Numbered from the stretch's first letter, positions 9,030 to 17,887 are shown. The stretch is DNA of 64,000 nt from Oceanococcus sp. (GCA_030147945.1 JASBUL010000016.1:1-64000); one strand, 5' to 3'. Notes: generated by a model not told the origin, from the sequence alone. Program-made: numbers and translations.

Positions 9030-9680
9030 ATGGAACTGGCACTTTTCGACCTCGACAACACCTTGCTGGCAGGCGACAGCGACTACAGCTGGGGCCGTTT
9101 TCTGGTCGACAAGGGGGTGGTCGATGGCGCCACTTACGACGCGCAGAATCAGCAGTTCTACGAGGACTACAAGGCCGGCGAGCTGGATATTCGCGCATTC
9201 GCCCGTTTCAGCCTCGGCCGCCTGGGGCAGTTCGCGATGGCGCAGCTCGAGGCCTGGCGCGCCGAATTCGTCAGCGCTGTGGTTGAGCCGATGATTGCCC
9301 CGGGCGCGCGCGCCCTTCTCGACCAACATCGCAAAGCCGGGCGCGAACTGGTCATCATCACCGCCACCAACAGCTTCATCACGCGCCCGATCGCCGATGT
9401 GCTCGGGGTTGAGCACCTGCTCGGCACCGATGGGGAAATTGTCGCCGGGCGCTTCACCGGTGAGATCGACGGCATTCCCTGCTTCCAGGGCGGCAAAATC
9501 GAAAAGCTGCAGGTCTGGCTGCAGCAACGTCCTGCCCCCAGCGAGACCTGGTTCTACAGCGATTCAATCAACGATGCGCCGCTGCTGGAATGGGCCGATC
9601 ATGCTTTTGCTGTCGACCCCTGCCCCAAACTCAGCGCGCTGGCCAAACGCCAGGGCTGGCCAGAGATCAGCCTGCGCTGA
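9030..9680 (+). CDS. HAD-superfamily hydrolase, SerB-like subfamily IB
   Basis: A 216-residue phosphatase-type protein. Motif I is FDLDNT, with nucleophile D7 and acid D9. Motif III/IV appears in SDSINDAPLLE near the C-terminus. A helical cap lies between them. The family includes phosphoserine phosphatase and histidinol-phosphatase-like enzymes, and the substrate cannot be read from sequence. ATG 9030 is chosen because the motif must lie at the N-terminus. It is divergent from rppH and convergent with the inositol-phosphatase gene. Confidence 0.85.
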   Translation: MELALFDLDNTLLAGDSDYSWGRFLVDKGVVDGATYDAQNQQFYEDYKAGELDIRAFARFSLGRLGQFAMAQLEAWRAEFVSAVVEPMIAPGARALLDQHRKAGRELVIITATNSFITRPIADVLGVEHLLGTDGEIVAGRFTGEIDGIPCFQGGKIEKLQVWLQQRPAPSETWFYSDSINDAPLLEWADHAFAVDPCPKLSALAKRQGWPEISLR

Positions 9681-9682
9681 AT

Positions 9683-10462
9683 TCAGCCGACTCCACAACC
9701 ACTGAAACGGCCCAGCAAATCCGCGTGCAGGGCCGCGTTGGCAGCGACCACCGACGTGGTTTCCAGCCCCACATCCTGACCACGCAGATCGCAGATCACG
9801 CCGCCGGCCTCGCGCAGAATCACGGTATTGGCGGCAATATCGAGAATATTGACGTCTGACTCGACCACCGCATCAATGCGCCCGGCGGAGAGCAGGTGGT
9901 AGTGATAGAAATCACCGTAGCCACGAATCCGGTGCACCTGGCCAATCAGCTCACCCAGTGCCGACCATGCCGCCGGCTCGCGCGTCAGACTGGCGATGTT
10001 GCCGGTCGACAGGGTGGCCTTGGGCCAGTTGTCGATTGCACTGACCTTGAGCGCTTCACCATTGAGAAACGCACCACGCCCCTTCTCGGCCCAGGCCAGC
10101 TCATCAAACAGCGGCGCTGAAGACACCCCCAGCACCAGCTCACCGTCACGCATCAGGGCGATCTGGGTGGAAATGAACGGGTAGCCGCGCACGAAGCTCT
10201 TGGTGCCGTCCAGGGGATCGATCAGCCAGATGGCTTCGGCATCCATGTCGTACTGACCGGTTTCCTCGCCGAAAAAGCCGTAGTTGGGGCAAGCCGCATC
10301 CAGAATTTCGCGGATCTTGTGCTCGCACGCCACATCCACCTCGGTGACGGGGCTGGCGTCGGCCTTGATGGTGACGTCGAAATTCTTGCGGTAGGCACCG
10401 CGAATGATCTCGCCTGCGGCGCGTGCCGCATCCAGAGCGGCTGTCAGTTCCTTGCTGTGCAC
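9683..10462 (-). CDS. Inositol monophosphatase family protein (HisN-like)
   Basis: Mg-dependent sugar-phosphate phosphatase of 259 residues. Metal ligands are visible as GEET (E66, E67) and IDPLDGTKSF (D82, D85), and the C-terminal WD-like metal site is replaced by NILDIAANTVILREAGG, which is seen in histidinol-phosphatase-type members. HisN, SuhB-like and CysQ functions are alternatives; the overall pattern best suits HisN-type enzymes. The start is a GTG at 10462, with AGGAA nine bases upstream. Confidence 0.82.
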   Translation of the reverse strand: MHSKELTAALDAARAAGEIIRGAYRKNFDVTIKADASPVTEVDVACEHKIREILDAACPNYGFFGEETGQYDMDAEAIWLIDPLDGTKSFVRGYPFISTQIALMRDGELVLGVSSAPLFDELAWAEKGRGAFLNGEALKVSAIDNWPKATLSTGNIASLTREPAAWSALGELIGQVHRIRGYGDFYHYHLLSAGRIDAVVESDVNILDIAANTVILREAGGVICDLRGQDVGLETTSVVAANAALHADLLGRFSGCGVG

Positions 10463-10515
10463 GGGGCTGTTTCCTGTGGAGCGGCGCGCATCATAACAAG
10501 GCGCGGCGCAAGCGC

Positions 10516-11103
10516 TCAGGTGTTGTGGCTGAGCAAGCGACTGAAACCGGCCCGCTCGACGTGGTGCAATCCACTCAAGCAGGCATACGGCACATCCAGC
10601 GTGAACATGCGCTGCAGCGGCATGCCCAGCACATGCGCCAGCAGCGCACGGATGACACCGCCGTGCGTCACGATCAGCACATGCTGCCCGGACGCCTCTG
10701 CCAACACGCGCTGATAGGCCTCGACGACCCGCGCTTGCAAGACATCACCCGCCTCACCTTGCGGCGGCGCGCAGTTGACCGGGTCGCGATAAAACGCACT
10801 GATCGCCTGCGCCTCACGCGCGAAGAGCTCTTCACGCAACTGCCCTTCCCACTGGCCAAAACTCATTTCCCGCCAGTCCGGATCAACGCTCAGCGGAATC
10901 TCAAGACGCGCGCTCAGCTCCTCGGCAAAAGCCCGGCAACGCTGCAAAGGCGAACTGACGATACGCTGCCAGGGCGCCGCCGCGCGCTCCGCCGAAGCGC
11001 GCATCTGCTGCCAACCAGCATCGCTCAGCGCCACATCGGTGGCGCCGCGAAAAATCTCCCCGCCCTGGCATTCGCCATGACGCAATACATCCAGTCGAAT
11101 CAA
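10516..11103 (-). CDS. Histidine phosphatase family protein (CobC-like)
   Basis: Phosphoglycerate-mutase-fold phosphatase of 195 residues. The phospho-accepting histidine H9 sits in LRHGE, and the second catalytic His is in THGGVIRALL. The GxxFRGxTDxxLSxxG stretch resembles alpha-ribazole phosphatase CobC of cobalamin synthesis, but no other cobalamin gene is nearby, so the substrate is open. The likely start is a TTG at 11103, with AGGA upstream; no closer ATG exists. Confidence 0.75.
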   Translation of the reverse strand: MIRLDVLRHGECQGGEIFRGATDVALSDAGWQQMRASAERAAAPWQRIVSSPLQRCRAFAEELSARLEIPLSVDPDWREMSFGQWEGQLREELFAREAQAISAFYRDPVNCAPPQGEAGDVLQARVVEAYQRVLAEASGQHVLIVTHGGVIRALLAHVLGMPLQRMFTLDVPYACLSGLHHVERAGFSRLLSHNT

Positions 11104-11168
11104 GGTCTTGTCCTGTGCCGCTCGTGCGTGTGGCAGACTGCTGTTTTTTGAGTCGGCAACATACCCGC

Positions 11169-12101
11169 ATGAGCATGGACATCACCGAAAGCGCCGCAGT
11201 CTGCCGCATTCTGGCCGATGCGACACGCCAGCGCCTGCTCCTGCTGCTGGAGGCTGAAGAACTCAGCGTAGCCGAACTCACCGACATCACCGGACTGGCG
11301 CAGAGCCGCGTGTCGACTCATCTGGGCAAGCTACGCGATACCGGGATGGTGCAGGATCGGCGCCAGGGCACCACCGTGTTCTATTCGGCCACCGCGCACA
11401 GCGGCACCATCGGACGCCTGTGGCAAGCCCTGCGCCAGGACATTTCCAGCGAACAGATCAACAGCGACCGCGAGCGCATGGCCGAAGTGCTGCGTCGGCG
11501 CAACCCAGGCCTGACCTGGGCTGAGTCGGTTGCCGGCCACATGGAGCTGCATTACTCCCCGGGGCGCACCTGGCAGGCCACCGCGCATGCCTTGCTGCCG
11601 CTGCTGGCCTTTGGCGATGTGCTGGACATTGCCGCTGGCGACGGCATGCTGGCCGCCCTGCTGGCACCGCGCAGCCGCTCAATCACCTGCGTGGATTTCA
11701 GCGCAACGCTGGTTGAAGCCGGCACCCAGCGCCTACAGGATTTTGCCCAGGCGCGCTATCTGCAAGGCGACATGCACAACCTGCCGCTGCCGGACGACGG
11801 TTTCGACACCGTCTTTCTGCTCCACGCCCTGACTTACAGCGCACAACCTGCCCAGGTGCTGAGCGAACTGGCCCGGGTGATGCGCCCGGGGGCGCGCGCG
11901 ATCATCTCCACGCTGGCCCGGCATACCCACGAAGCCACCGTGGCGGCGTTTGATCACGTCAATCTGGGCTTCGAGCCGGCTGCGCTTAGCCAGCTGATCG
12001 AAGAGGCCGGGCTCATCAGCGAGCAGTGCGATGTCAGCCTGCGCGAATCGCAACCGCCGTATTTCGGCGTGATCACCGCCGTTGCGAAAAAACCGCAGTG
12101 A
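11169..12101 (+). CDS. ArsR-family regulator fused to a SAM-dependent methyltransferase
   Basis: A two-domain protein of 310 residues. Residues 1-90 form an ArsR-type winged helix (ILADATRQRLLLLLEAEELSV, then AQSRVSTHLGKLRDTGMV). Residues about 140-300 are a class I methyltransferase with the SAM motif VLDIAAGDGML. No ArsR metal-binding ELCVCDL-type cysteines are present. Related proteobacterial proteins include SahR-like regulators of methionine and SAM metabolism. The stop overlaps the next start (TGATG), so the BASS transporter is translationally coupled. Confidence 0.85.
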   Translation: MSMDITESAAVCRILADATRQRLLLLLEAEELSVAELTDITGLAQSRVSTHLGKLRDTGMVQDRRQGTTVFYSATAHSGTIGRLWQALRQDISSEQINSDRERMAEVLRRRNPGLTWAESVAGHMELHYSPGRTWQATAHALLPLLAFGDVLDIAAGDGMLAALLAPRSRSITCVDFSATLVEAGTQRLQDFAQARYLQGDMHNLPLPDDGFDTVFLLHALTYSAQPAQVLSELARVMRPGARAIISTLARHTHEATVAAFDHVNLGFEPAALSQLIEEAGLISEQCDVSLRESQPPYFGVITAVAKKPQ

Positions 12102-13003
12102 TGCAGGAGATCACCCTCAACTTCTCGCCACAAAGCCTGACGCTGCTCAACGTTGTGCTTGGCGTGGTCATGTTCGGGATCGCAATTGATCTGCGCGTGG
12201 CTGATTTTAAGCGCGTGCTGCAGTTACCACGGGCTGTCTTTGCCGGACTGTGTGCGCAATTTCTGGCCTTGCCAGCAGCAACCTTTGTGCTTATCCAGAT
12301 CCTGCGCCCGGCGCCGGAATTCGCCCTCGGCATGCTGCTGGTGTCGAGCTGCCCTGGCGGCAATATCTCCAACTTCGTCACCCATATCTCGCGCGGCAAC
12401 TCGGCCCTGTCCGTGACCATGACGGCGGTTTCGTCGCTCGCTGCCATCGTCATGACGCCGCTGAATTTTGCATTCTGGGGACAGCTGGACAGCCAGCTCG
12501 CGCCGCTGCTTCAAAGCGTCTCCCTGCAGTTCAACGACATGCTGATCATGGTCTGCATCATGCTCGGCGCCCCACTGGCACTGGGCATGTGGCTGGCTGC
12601 GCGCTACCCAGGCTTCAGCGCCTATCTGCGCACGCCCTTGCGCTGGTTCTCGTTTGCCGCCTTCTTCGGTTTCGTGCTGGCCGCCGCCGCCAACAATCTG
12701 GATGCCTTCCGCCAATACCTCAGCCTGGTCCTGGGCCTGGTGGTACTGCACAACCTGATCGCTTTTGGCTGCGGCTACCTGCTGGCCCGCTTGGTCCGCC
12801 TGCCGGATGCAGACACCCGCGCCGTGACGGTGGAGGTCGGCATCCAGAATTCGGGGCTGGGCCTGATTCTCATCTTCAACTTCTTTGGCGGGCTCGGCGG
12901 CATGGCCCTGATCGCAGCGTGCTGGGGCATCTGGCACATCATCGCCGGCAGCGTGCTGGCCAGCTTTTGGTCACGCCGACCTCTACACGGCACGCACACC
13001 TGA
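12101..13003 (+). CDS. Bile acid:sodium symporter (BASS) family transporter
   Basis: Inner-membrane carrier of 300 residues with about nine or ten hydrophobic helices. Signature segments are SSCPGGNISNF (crossover/substrate site) and VEVGIQNSGLGL (second crossover). BASS members move organic anions, pantothenate or sulfur compounds with sodium. The real substrate is unknown. It is coupled to the ArsR-methyltransferase through the ATG inside that gene's TGA, which suggests co-regulation and perhaps a link to methylated or sulfur metabolites. Confidence 0.88.
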   Translation: MQEITLNFSPQSLTLLNVVLGVVMFGIAIDLRVADFKRVLQLPRAVFAGLCAQFLALPAATFVLIQILRPAPEFALGMLLVSSCPGGNISNFVTHISRGNSALSVTMTAVSSLAAIVMTPLNFAFWGQLDSQLAPLLQSVSLQFNDMLIMVCIMLGAPLALGMWLAARYPGFSAYLRTPLRWFSFAAFFGFVLAAAANNLDAFRQYLSLVLGLVVLHNLIAFGCGYLLARLVRLPDADTRAVTVEVGIQNSGLGLILIFNFFGGLGGMALIAACWGIWHIIAGSVLASFWSRRPLHGTHT

Positions 13004-13087
13004 GGCACACTGGGTGATTCCGGATACTTTCAACCGCGCCAAACGTGTTGAATCAGTATCGCCAATCAATCATTGGAGATTGACCGG

Positions 13088-14755
13088 ATGAACCTGCCTG
13101 TTCGCCACCTGATTCTGAGCGCGCTGCTGCTGGCCACACCGGCAAGCCAGGCCGCCGACAGCCCGTGGCTCTCGCGCCTGCTGCTGAACACACTGTCCAC
13201 GCTGGATCTCACCAGCCCCGGACCGACCCACGCCGCGGCACCATCCAGCGCGCTGGACTATGCTCGAGCTGGCGATGTCGACCTGAACAGCACGCAGCAT
13301 GGGCAGTGGCAGCAGGAGGCCGGCGAGGCTGTCTGGCGACTCAAACTGCGCAGCGAAGACGCCCTCAGCCTGAGCGTCACACTGAGCGATATGCAGTTGC
13401 CGGCGGGGGCCACGCTGAACCTCTACGACGGCGACGGCCAGCGCTGGCACGGCCCGCTAAGCACCGACGTTCTGACCCGCCATGCGCGCTTCTGGTCGCC
13501 CCTGGTGCCACGCAACGCACTGATCCTGGAGCTGCGCGTTGCGGCTTCGGAACAGCTCAACACGCAGCTGCGCGTGAGCCAGGTCCAGCACGGCTTTCGT
13601 GATTTCACATTGCTCAGCAAGTCCGGCAGCTGCAACATCGACGTGGCCTGCAGTCAGGCCGACAGCTGGACCGATGCCGTGCGGGCCAGTGCGCGCATTA
13701 CGCTGGGCGGCCAACGTCTGTGCAGCGCCGTGCTGCTCAACAACACCGAACAGAACGGCGATCCGCTGCTGCTCACGGCGCGCCATTGCGGAGTCAGCGC
13801 GGGCGGTGAGTTCGCCGCCAGCTCGGTGGTGGTGTACTGGAACTTTGAAACCAGCCGCTGCGGCGGCTCGCCCGACGGCAACCTGCGCCAGAATCAGACC
13901 GGCGCCAGCCTGCTGGCCGATGACGCCGCGGCTGACTTCACCCTGCTGCGCCTCAACCAGCAACCCGCCGCCAACTATCAGGTCTACTACGCCGGCTGGG
14001 ACGCGCGCGGACTGGCCCCGACCAGCGGTGTGAGCGTGCACCATCCGGGCGGCGACGAAAAGCGCATCAGCCTGTTCAATCAGGCCGCCGCACCACGCAG
14101 TGCCAATGTCGACGGACAGGCGGTACAGAGCTGGCAGGTGTTCTGGAATCAGGGCGTTACCGAGCCCGGCTCGTCCGGCGCCGGGCTGTGGGATGCCCAG
14201 CATCGCGTGGTCGGTCAGCTCTCGGGGGGCAATTCGTCCTGCTCCAGCCCGGATGGCGCGGACGTCTACGGTCGACTCGACGTCTCGTGGGACAACAACA
14301 GTGCACAAGCCCGACAACTGCGTGCCTGGCTGGACCCAGCTGGCACCGGCCAGCTCACGCTGGATGGTCTGGATCCAAGCTCCGCCACGTTGCGCGCGGC
14401 CAACGACAGCTTCACCAGCGTGCCAGACGACAGCGAGCAGCTGCTGCTCGACGTGCTCAGCAACGATGCCGGCCAGCAGCCACTGCGTTTGCTCAGCGCA
14501 CGCGCCGCAAACGGCCAGGTCCGCGTCCAGGGCCAGCAACTGCTATACGACTTTGGCCCCGGTCAAAACGCGGATCAGATCGAATATCAGGTGATCAACC
14601 GTTGGGGCGATATCGACAGCGCAAGCGTTACGCTTCAACGCCAGAGCAAAGCTCAGACGGCGCTGCGCGGTGGCCTCATCGACGGTGGCGCGCTGGCGCT
14701 GCTCGGCCTGTTCGCAGCCTGGCGTCGGCGGCGATGCTCACGACGCGACGCATAG
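13088..14755 (+). CDS. Secreted trypsin-like serine protease with C-terminal sorting-type tail
   Basis: A 555-residue exported protease resembling lysyl endopeptidases. The signal peptide is about residues 1-22 (LILSALLLATPASQA). A prodomain-like region precedes the S1 domain, whose triad is H233 in TARHC, D283 in AADFTLL and S363 in GSSGAG. Paired cysteines suggest disulfides. Next is an Ig/cadherin-like domain (about 430-515). The tail has GG, a hydrophobic helix (ALALLGLFAAW) and an Arg cluster, like GlyGly-CTERM signals. ATG 13088 has a GGAG site upstream. Confidence 0.85.
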   Translation: MNLPVRHLILSALLLATPASQAADSPWLSRLLLNTLSTLDLTSPGPTHAAAPSSALDYARAGDVDLNSTQHGQWQQEAGEAVWRLKLRSEDALSLSVTLSDMQLPAGATLNLYDGDGQRWHGPLSTDVLTRHARFWSPLVPRNALILELRVAASEQLNTQLRVSQVQHGFRDFTLLSKSGSCNIDVACSQADSWTDAVRASARITLGGQRLCSAVLLNNTEQNGDPLLLTARHCGVSAGGEFAASSVVVYWNFETSRCGGSPDGNLRQNQTGASLLADDAAADFTLLRLNQQPAANYQVYYAGWDARGLAPTSGVSVHHPGGDEKRISLFNQAAAPRSANVDGQAVQSWQVFWNQGVTEPGSSGAGLWDAQHRVVGQLSGGNSSCSSPDGADVYGRLDVSWDNNSAQARQLRAWLDPAGTGQLTLDGLDPSSATLRAANDSFTSVPDDSEQLLLDVLSNDAGQQPLRLLSARAANGQVRVQGQQLLYDFGPGQNADQIEYQVINRWGDIDSASVTLQRQSKAQTALRGGLIDGGALALLGLFAAWRRRRCSRRDA

Positions 14756-15150
14756 ACTGGGCCACGCACGGCGAAGCCTGTCTGGCGGTGCGCCAACAGG
14801 TGTTCGTGTACGAGCAAGGCATCGCGCCCTCACTGGAGTTTGACGGTCGCGACCCGGACTGTATCCACGTGCTGGCGCAACACGGCGATCAGGCCGTCGG
14901 CACCGCGCGGATGCTGCCCGATGCCCACATCGGCCGCGTTGCCGTACTTGCACCGTGGCGCGGCCAGGGCGTTGGTCGACTGCTGATGGCGGCCCTGATC
15001 GAAGAAGCCCGCCTGCGCGGCGAGTCAGCGGTACACTTGGCTTCGCAAGAGTCCGCCATCGACTTCTATCGTCACCTGGGGTTTGTCGCACATGGCGATA
15101 TGTACCTCGAAGCGGACATCCCCCACCTCGATATGACATTGACCCTGTAA
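14734..15150 (+). CDS. GNAT family N-acetyltransferase
   Basis: A 138-residue acetyl-CoA-dependent acetyltransferase. The acetyl-CoA loop motif is in IGRVAVLAPWRGQGVGRLLM (RxxGxG type), followed by SAIDFYRHLGF. The form resembles ElaA/YjcF-type small GNATs; the substrate is unknown. The start lies 22 bases inside the protease gene in another frame, so its translation probably depends on ribosomes finishing the protease. Confidence 0.85.
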   Translation: MLTTRRIDWATHGEACLAVRQQVFVYEQGIAPSLEFDGRDPDCIHVLAQHGDQAVGTARMLPDAHIGRVAVLAPWRGQGVGRLLMAALIEEARLRGESAVHLASQESAIDFYRHLGFVAHGDMYLEADIPHLDMTLTL

Positions 15151-15160
15151 CGCCCAAGCC

Positions 15161-15610
15161 ATGGCCGAACTGATTCAACCCGCGCCCTTTATGCGCCGCC
15201 TGGGCGCGGCCGTGTATGACTTTCTGCTGCTGCTGGCGCTGTGGATCTGCGCCGGCTTCATCGCCGTGCTCATCCATGGTGGCAACGCCGAACCTGCCGG
15301 CAGCGGCACGTTCCAGAGTGTACTGCTGGCCATTTCCATCCTGTTCAACAGCTGGTTCTGGACCCACGGCGGACAAACCCTGGGCATGCGCGCCTGGCGC
15401 CTGCAGGTGCGCAAGGAAGACGGTGGCGCGGTGAGCTGGCCGCGTGCTGGCCTGCGCTTTCTGTTCGCCATTCCGGCCTGGGGCCTGTGCGGCCTCGGCG
15501 TGTTCTGGGCCATCCCCCATCCACAGAACAAAACCTGGCAGGACCTGCTGAGTGGCACCGAAACCGTGCTGCTGCCTGCACCCCGGCCGGATCAGAAAAT
15601 CCCCGACTAA
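15161..15610 (+). CDS. RDD family membrane protein
   Basis: A 149-residue inner-membrane protein with three hydrophobic helices. The RDD signature appears in modified form near the N-terminus (RRLGAAVYDFLLLLAL), and TLGMRAWRLQVRKEDGG and NKTWQDLLSGT are family hallmarks. Function is unknown; some RDD proteins act as ion exchangers. It lies 10 bases after the GNAT gene, probably in the same transcript, and is convergent with the nuclease gene. Confidence 0.85.
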   Translation: MAELIQPAPFMRRLGAAVYDFLLLLALWICAGFIAVLIHGGNAEPAGSGTFQSVLLAISILFNSWFWTHGGQTLGMRAWRLQVRKEDGGAVSWPRAGLRFLFAIPAWGLCGLGVFWAIPHPQNKTWQDLLSGTETVLLPAPRPDQKIPD

Positions 15611-15611
15611 C

Positions 15612-16454
15612 TCAGTAGCGCGGCGCCCGCCGGGCATGGCGCGAGAAGTCCCAGGCCCGGGCATTCACGCCCGCTTCCAGAGCCGCTTCCTGTTCATCAT
15701 CGAGGCGGTGGAAAAAATCTAGCCCGGTGGCCTGCTCGACAGCATCCACACTGACCAGAAAACCATCCAGCGGCTCATATCCGCTGACCGTTTGCGGAAC
15801 CAGGAAGGCCAGCACCATCAACTGACCCGCGCGGTCACGCCGTAACCAGATGCGGAAGAAGCCATCGGGAATGGCCACACCGCTGGGCAAGCGCTCATCC
15901 TCGCCCTCGAACACCGGCCCCATCACCACGTACAACGGCGCGACCGGATCGGCATACACATCGGTCTCGATCTCCTCCAGACGCTGCCACAGCTTCTGAT
16001 TCAGCGCGCCGCGCTGAGGCACGATGTTGCTCATGCGAAAACTCGCCCGCTGCGCCGCGCGGCCGTGAAATCGGGACATCGCATAGTTCGGCGCCATATG
16101 CCCGCGGTTAAAGCCGCTGCGGCTGTAATCCTCCGCGCTGACCCGACTGAAGGTTCGGGAATCCACCGAAAAGTGCTCTGGACGACCGGCGTAGGGCCCG
16201 TCAACGCGCCGGCCCAGTCGGTAGGCCACCCACAAGGGATTGCGCCAGTACTCCGAATAGCCCAGCACAAAACCGGGCGGATCAATCACCTGAAAGCCAT
16301 GTGCGGACCAAGGCAGCAACGCCATGTTGTGCGCGCGCGGCAAACCGGCAAAGCTTTCGGGGTGTTCACGGACCCCGTTGAACAGGGTCCAGCCGACCCA
16401 CAGCATCGGCAGGGTCACCAGGGGCAATGGCAGCAGGCGCAACAGTTGACGCAT
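15612..16454 (-). CDS. DNA/RNA non-specific endonuclease, membrane-anchored
   Basis: Sugar-non-specific nuclease of the NucA/EndoG beta-beta-alpha-metal family. The active site NRGHMAPNYA contains the general-base histidine (H119 from ATG 16454), and the metal-binding Asn is in GALNQKLW. The N-terminus has a hydrophobic helix (about residues 6-25), so the enzyme is probably anchored with its catalytic part outside the cytoplasm. A GTG one codon upstream could also start it. No inhibitor gene of the NuiA type is seen beside it. Confidence 0.85.
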   Translation of the reverse strand: MRQLLRLLPLPLVTLPMLWVGWTLFNGVREHPESFAGLPRAHNMALLPWSAHGFQVIDPPGFVLGYSEYWRNPLWVAYRLGRRVDGPYAGRPEHFSVDSRTFSRVSAEDYSRSGFNRGHMAPNYAMSRFHGRAAQRASFRMSNIVPQRGALNQKLWQRLEEIETDVYADPVAPLYVVMGPVFEGEDERLPSGVAIPDGFFRIWLRRDRAGQLMVLAFLVPQTVSGYEPLDGFLVSVDAVEQATGLDFFHRLDDEQEAALEAGVNARAWDFSRHARRAPRY

Positions 16455-16483
16455 CACGGTGTCCGACAGATCGCATCCGGCAC

Positions 16484-16513
16484 AAAAAAGGCGGCCTCAG
16501 AGGCCGCCTTTGT
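16484..16513 (-). terminator. Rho-independent terminator of the outer-membrane protein gene
   Basis: Minus-strand hairpin with arms AGGCGGCCT/AGGCCGCCT and a three-base loop, followed by six T. It lies about 35 bases after the stop at 16549. The plus-strand reading has only three T. Confidence 0.85.
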
Positions 16514-16548
16514 GCAATTTGAAACGCCGGCCTGAAGCCGGCTCAGGC

Positions 16549-17175
16549 TCAGAAATCCAGACCGAACTGGATCCCGGCATTGTAGCCACGCACATTGGCA
16601 TCACCCGACGGGCTGTAAACCATGAAACCCAGGCCCACACCCAGCCCTGCGATCAGCGAATCCGGATCGGTCAGCATCTCACCCAGGCGCAACTGCAGAT
16701 TCATGCCGAACGCTGCCCGCTCTTCCGACATGCTGGCGACCTGAAAATCACCGTTGTCATCCTGATAGCGAACATTGGCGTCGACCGCAGCGAAGCCGAT
16801 CGGGAACAGCACATCCAGCCAGTCAAACGGCTGAGCACGCACGTTCACGAACACCCCGTAATAGCTGTCGATCTCGGCGCTTTCGTCACCTTCCAGCGCA
16901 TCGCTGTCGACATTGCCCTGAACTTCGATCGAGAAATCTTCGCTCAACCACATACCCGCACGCAGACGCACGCTGTTGCCATCACCATCTTCGCGGACGG
17001 TACGCCCGTTGTTGCCAGGCCCGGGTTCCGGATTGGCCGGCGGCACGTTGCGCGTGATCGACACCTCATGCATGACATAGTCGGCGCCGGCGTAGACCGA
17101 CCAGGCTCCATCTTGCGCCTGCGCAGCAAAACCCAACATGCTTGCAGCCACCACGGCGGCACTTTGTTTAATCAT
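16549..17175 (-). CDS. Outer-membrane beta-barrel protein (porin-like, unassigned)
   Basis: A 208-residue exported protein with a signal peptide ending AQAQ at about residue 21. Alternating amphipathic strands (SIEVQGNVDS, FGMNLQLRLG) and a terminal Phe (QFGLDF), the usual signal for Bam-mediated insertion, point to an eight-stranded or similar barrel. A Pro/Gly/Asn-rich loop near residues 45-60 is probably surface-exposed. Function is unknown. AGGGGAG precedes the ATG at 17175, and the gene has its own terminator. Confidence 0.75.
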   Translation of the reverse strand: MIKQSAAVVAASMLGFAAQAQDGAWSVYAGADYVMHEVSITRNVPPANPEPGPGNNGRTVREDGDGNSVRLRAGMWLSEDFSIEVQGNVDSDALEGDESAEIDSYYGVFVNVRAQPFDWLDVLFPIGFAAVDANVRYQDDNGDFQVASMSEERAAFGMNLQLRLGEMLTDPDSLIAGLGVGLGFMVYSPSGDANVRGYNAGIQFGLDF

Positions 17176-17326
17176 TGGCTCCCCTCAATTTATTTGCCTT
17201 GCGAGCTGGCCCCGTCGGGCTGCTAAACTCGCATCAACGCATCGTCCCGCGAGTGCGCAGATACGTGAATCATTACTGAAAATTGCGCGCTATGCCACCC
17301 CCGGCGCGCAACACAGGCACCAAACC

Positions 17327-17887
17327 ATGAAGTATTGCGCCGAGTGCGGCGGCAGCGTGGAACATCGGATCCCGGAGGGCGATCACCTGCCCCGGTTTAT
17401 CTGCCCGACCTGCCACACAATTCACTACCAGAACCCGCGCGTAATCACCGGCTGTCTGCCGATCTGGCAGGACAAAGTGCTGATGTGCAAGCGCGCAATC
17501 GAACCGCGCTACGGCTACTGGACCCTGCCGGCCGGGTTTCTCGAAATTGGCGAGACCGTGGCCCAGGGTGCAGCCCGTGAAACCATGGAAGAAGCACGCG
17601 CGCGGGTCGAGGTCCGCCAGCTGTTCAGCTTCATCAACGTGACCTATATCGGGCAGATTTACACGCTCTACCTGGCTGAACTGCTGGACCTTGATTTCGG
17701 ACCTGGCCCGGAAAGTCTGGAAGTGGAATTGATGAGCGAGGATCAGATTCCCTGGGACAACCTTGCCTTCCCGACCGTGAAACTCAGCCTACAGGACTAT
17801 TTCTCGGACCGTAAAACAGGTCAGTATAGGCTGCATACACACGATCTCACGACGCCGCCGTGGCGCCCCGCAAAGTCCAAAGGCTGA
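17327..17887 (+). CDS. NUDIX hydrolase with N-terminal zinc ribbon
   Basis: A 186-residue Nudix enzyme. An N-terminal CAEC...CPTC zinc ribbon precedes the Nudix domain with box GFLEIGETVAQGAARETMEE. The ribbon plus IGYWTLPAGF-like lead-in resembles NADH pyrophosphatase-related proteins, but the SQPWPFPxS NudC signature is absent, so the exact substrate is open. ATG 17327 starts directly at the ribbon. It is followed by fdxA at 57 bases. Confidence 0.85.
   Translation: MKYCAECGGSVEHRIPEGDHLPRFICPTCHTIHYQNPRVITGCLPIWQDKVLMCKRAIEPRYGYWTLPAGFLEIGETVAQGAARETMEEARARVEVRQLFSFINVTYIGQIYTLYLAELLDLDFGPGPESLEVELMSEDQIPWDNLAFPTVKLSLQDYFSDRKTGQYRLHTHDLTTPPWRPAKSKG

Noticed and set aside
10516-11103. Cobalamin biosynthesis locus based on the CobC-like phosphatase
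   Set aside because: No other cob genes or cobalamin riboswitch nearby; the phosphatase family is broad.
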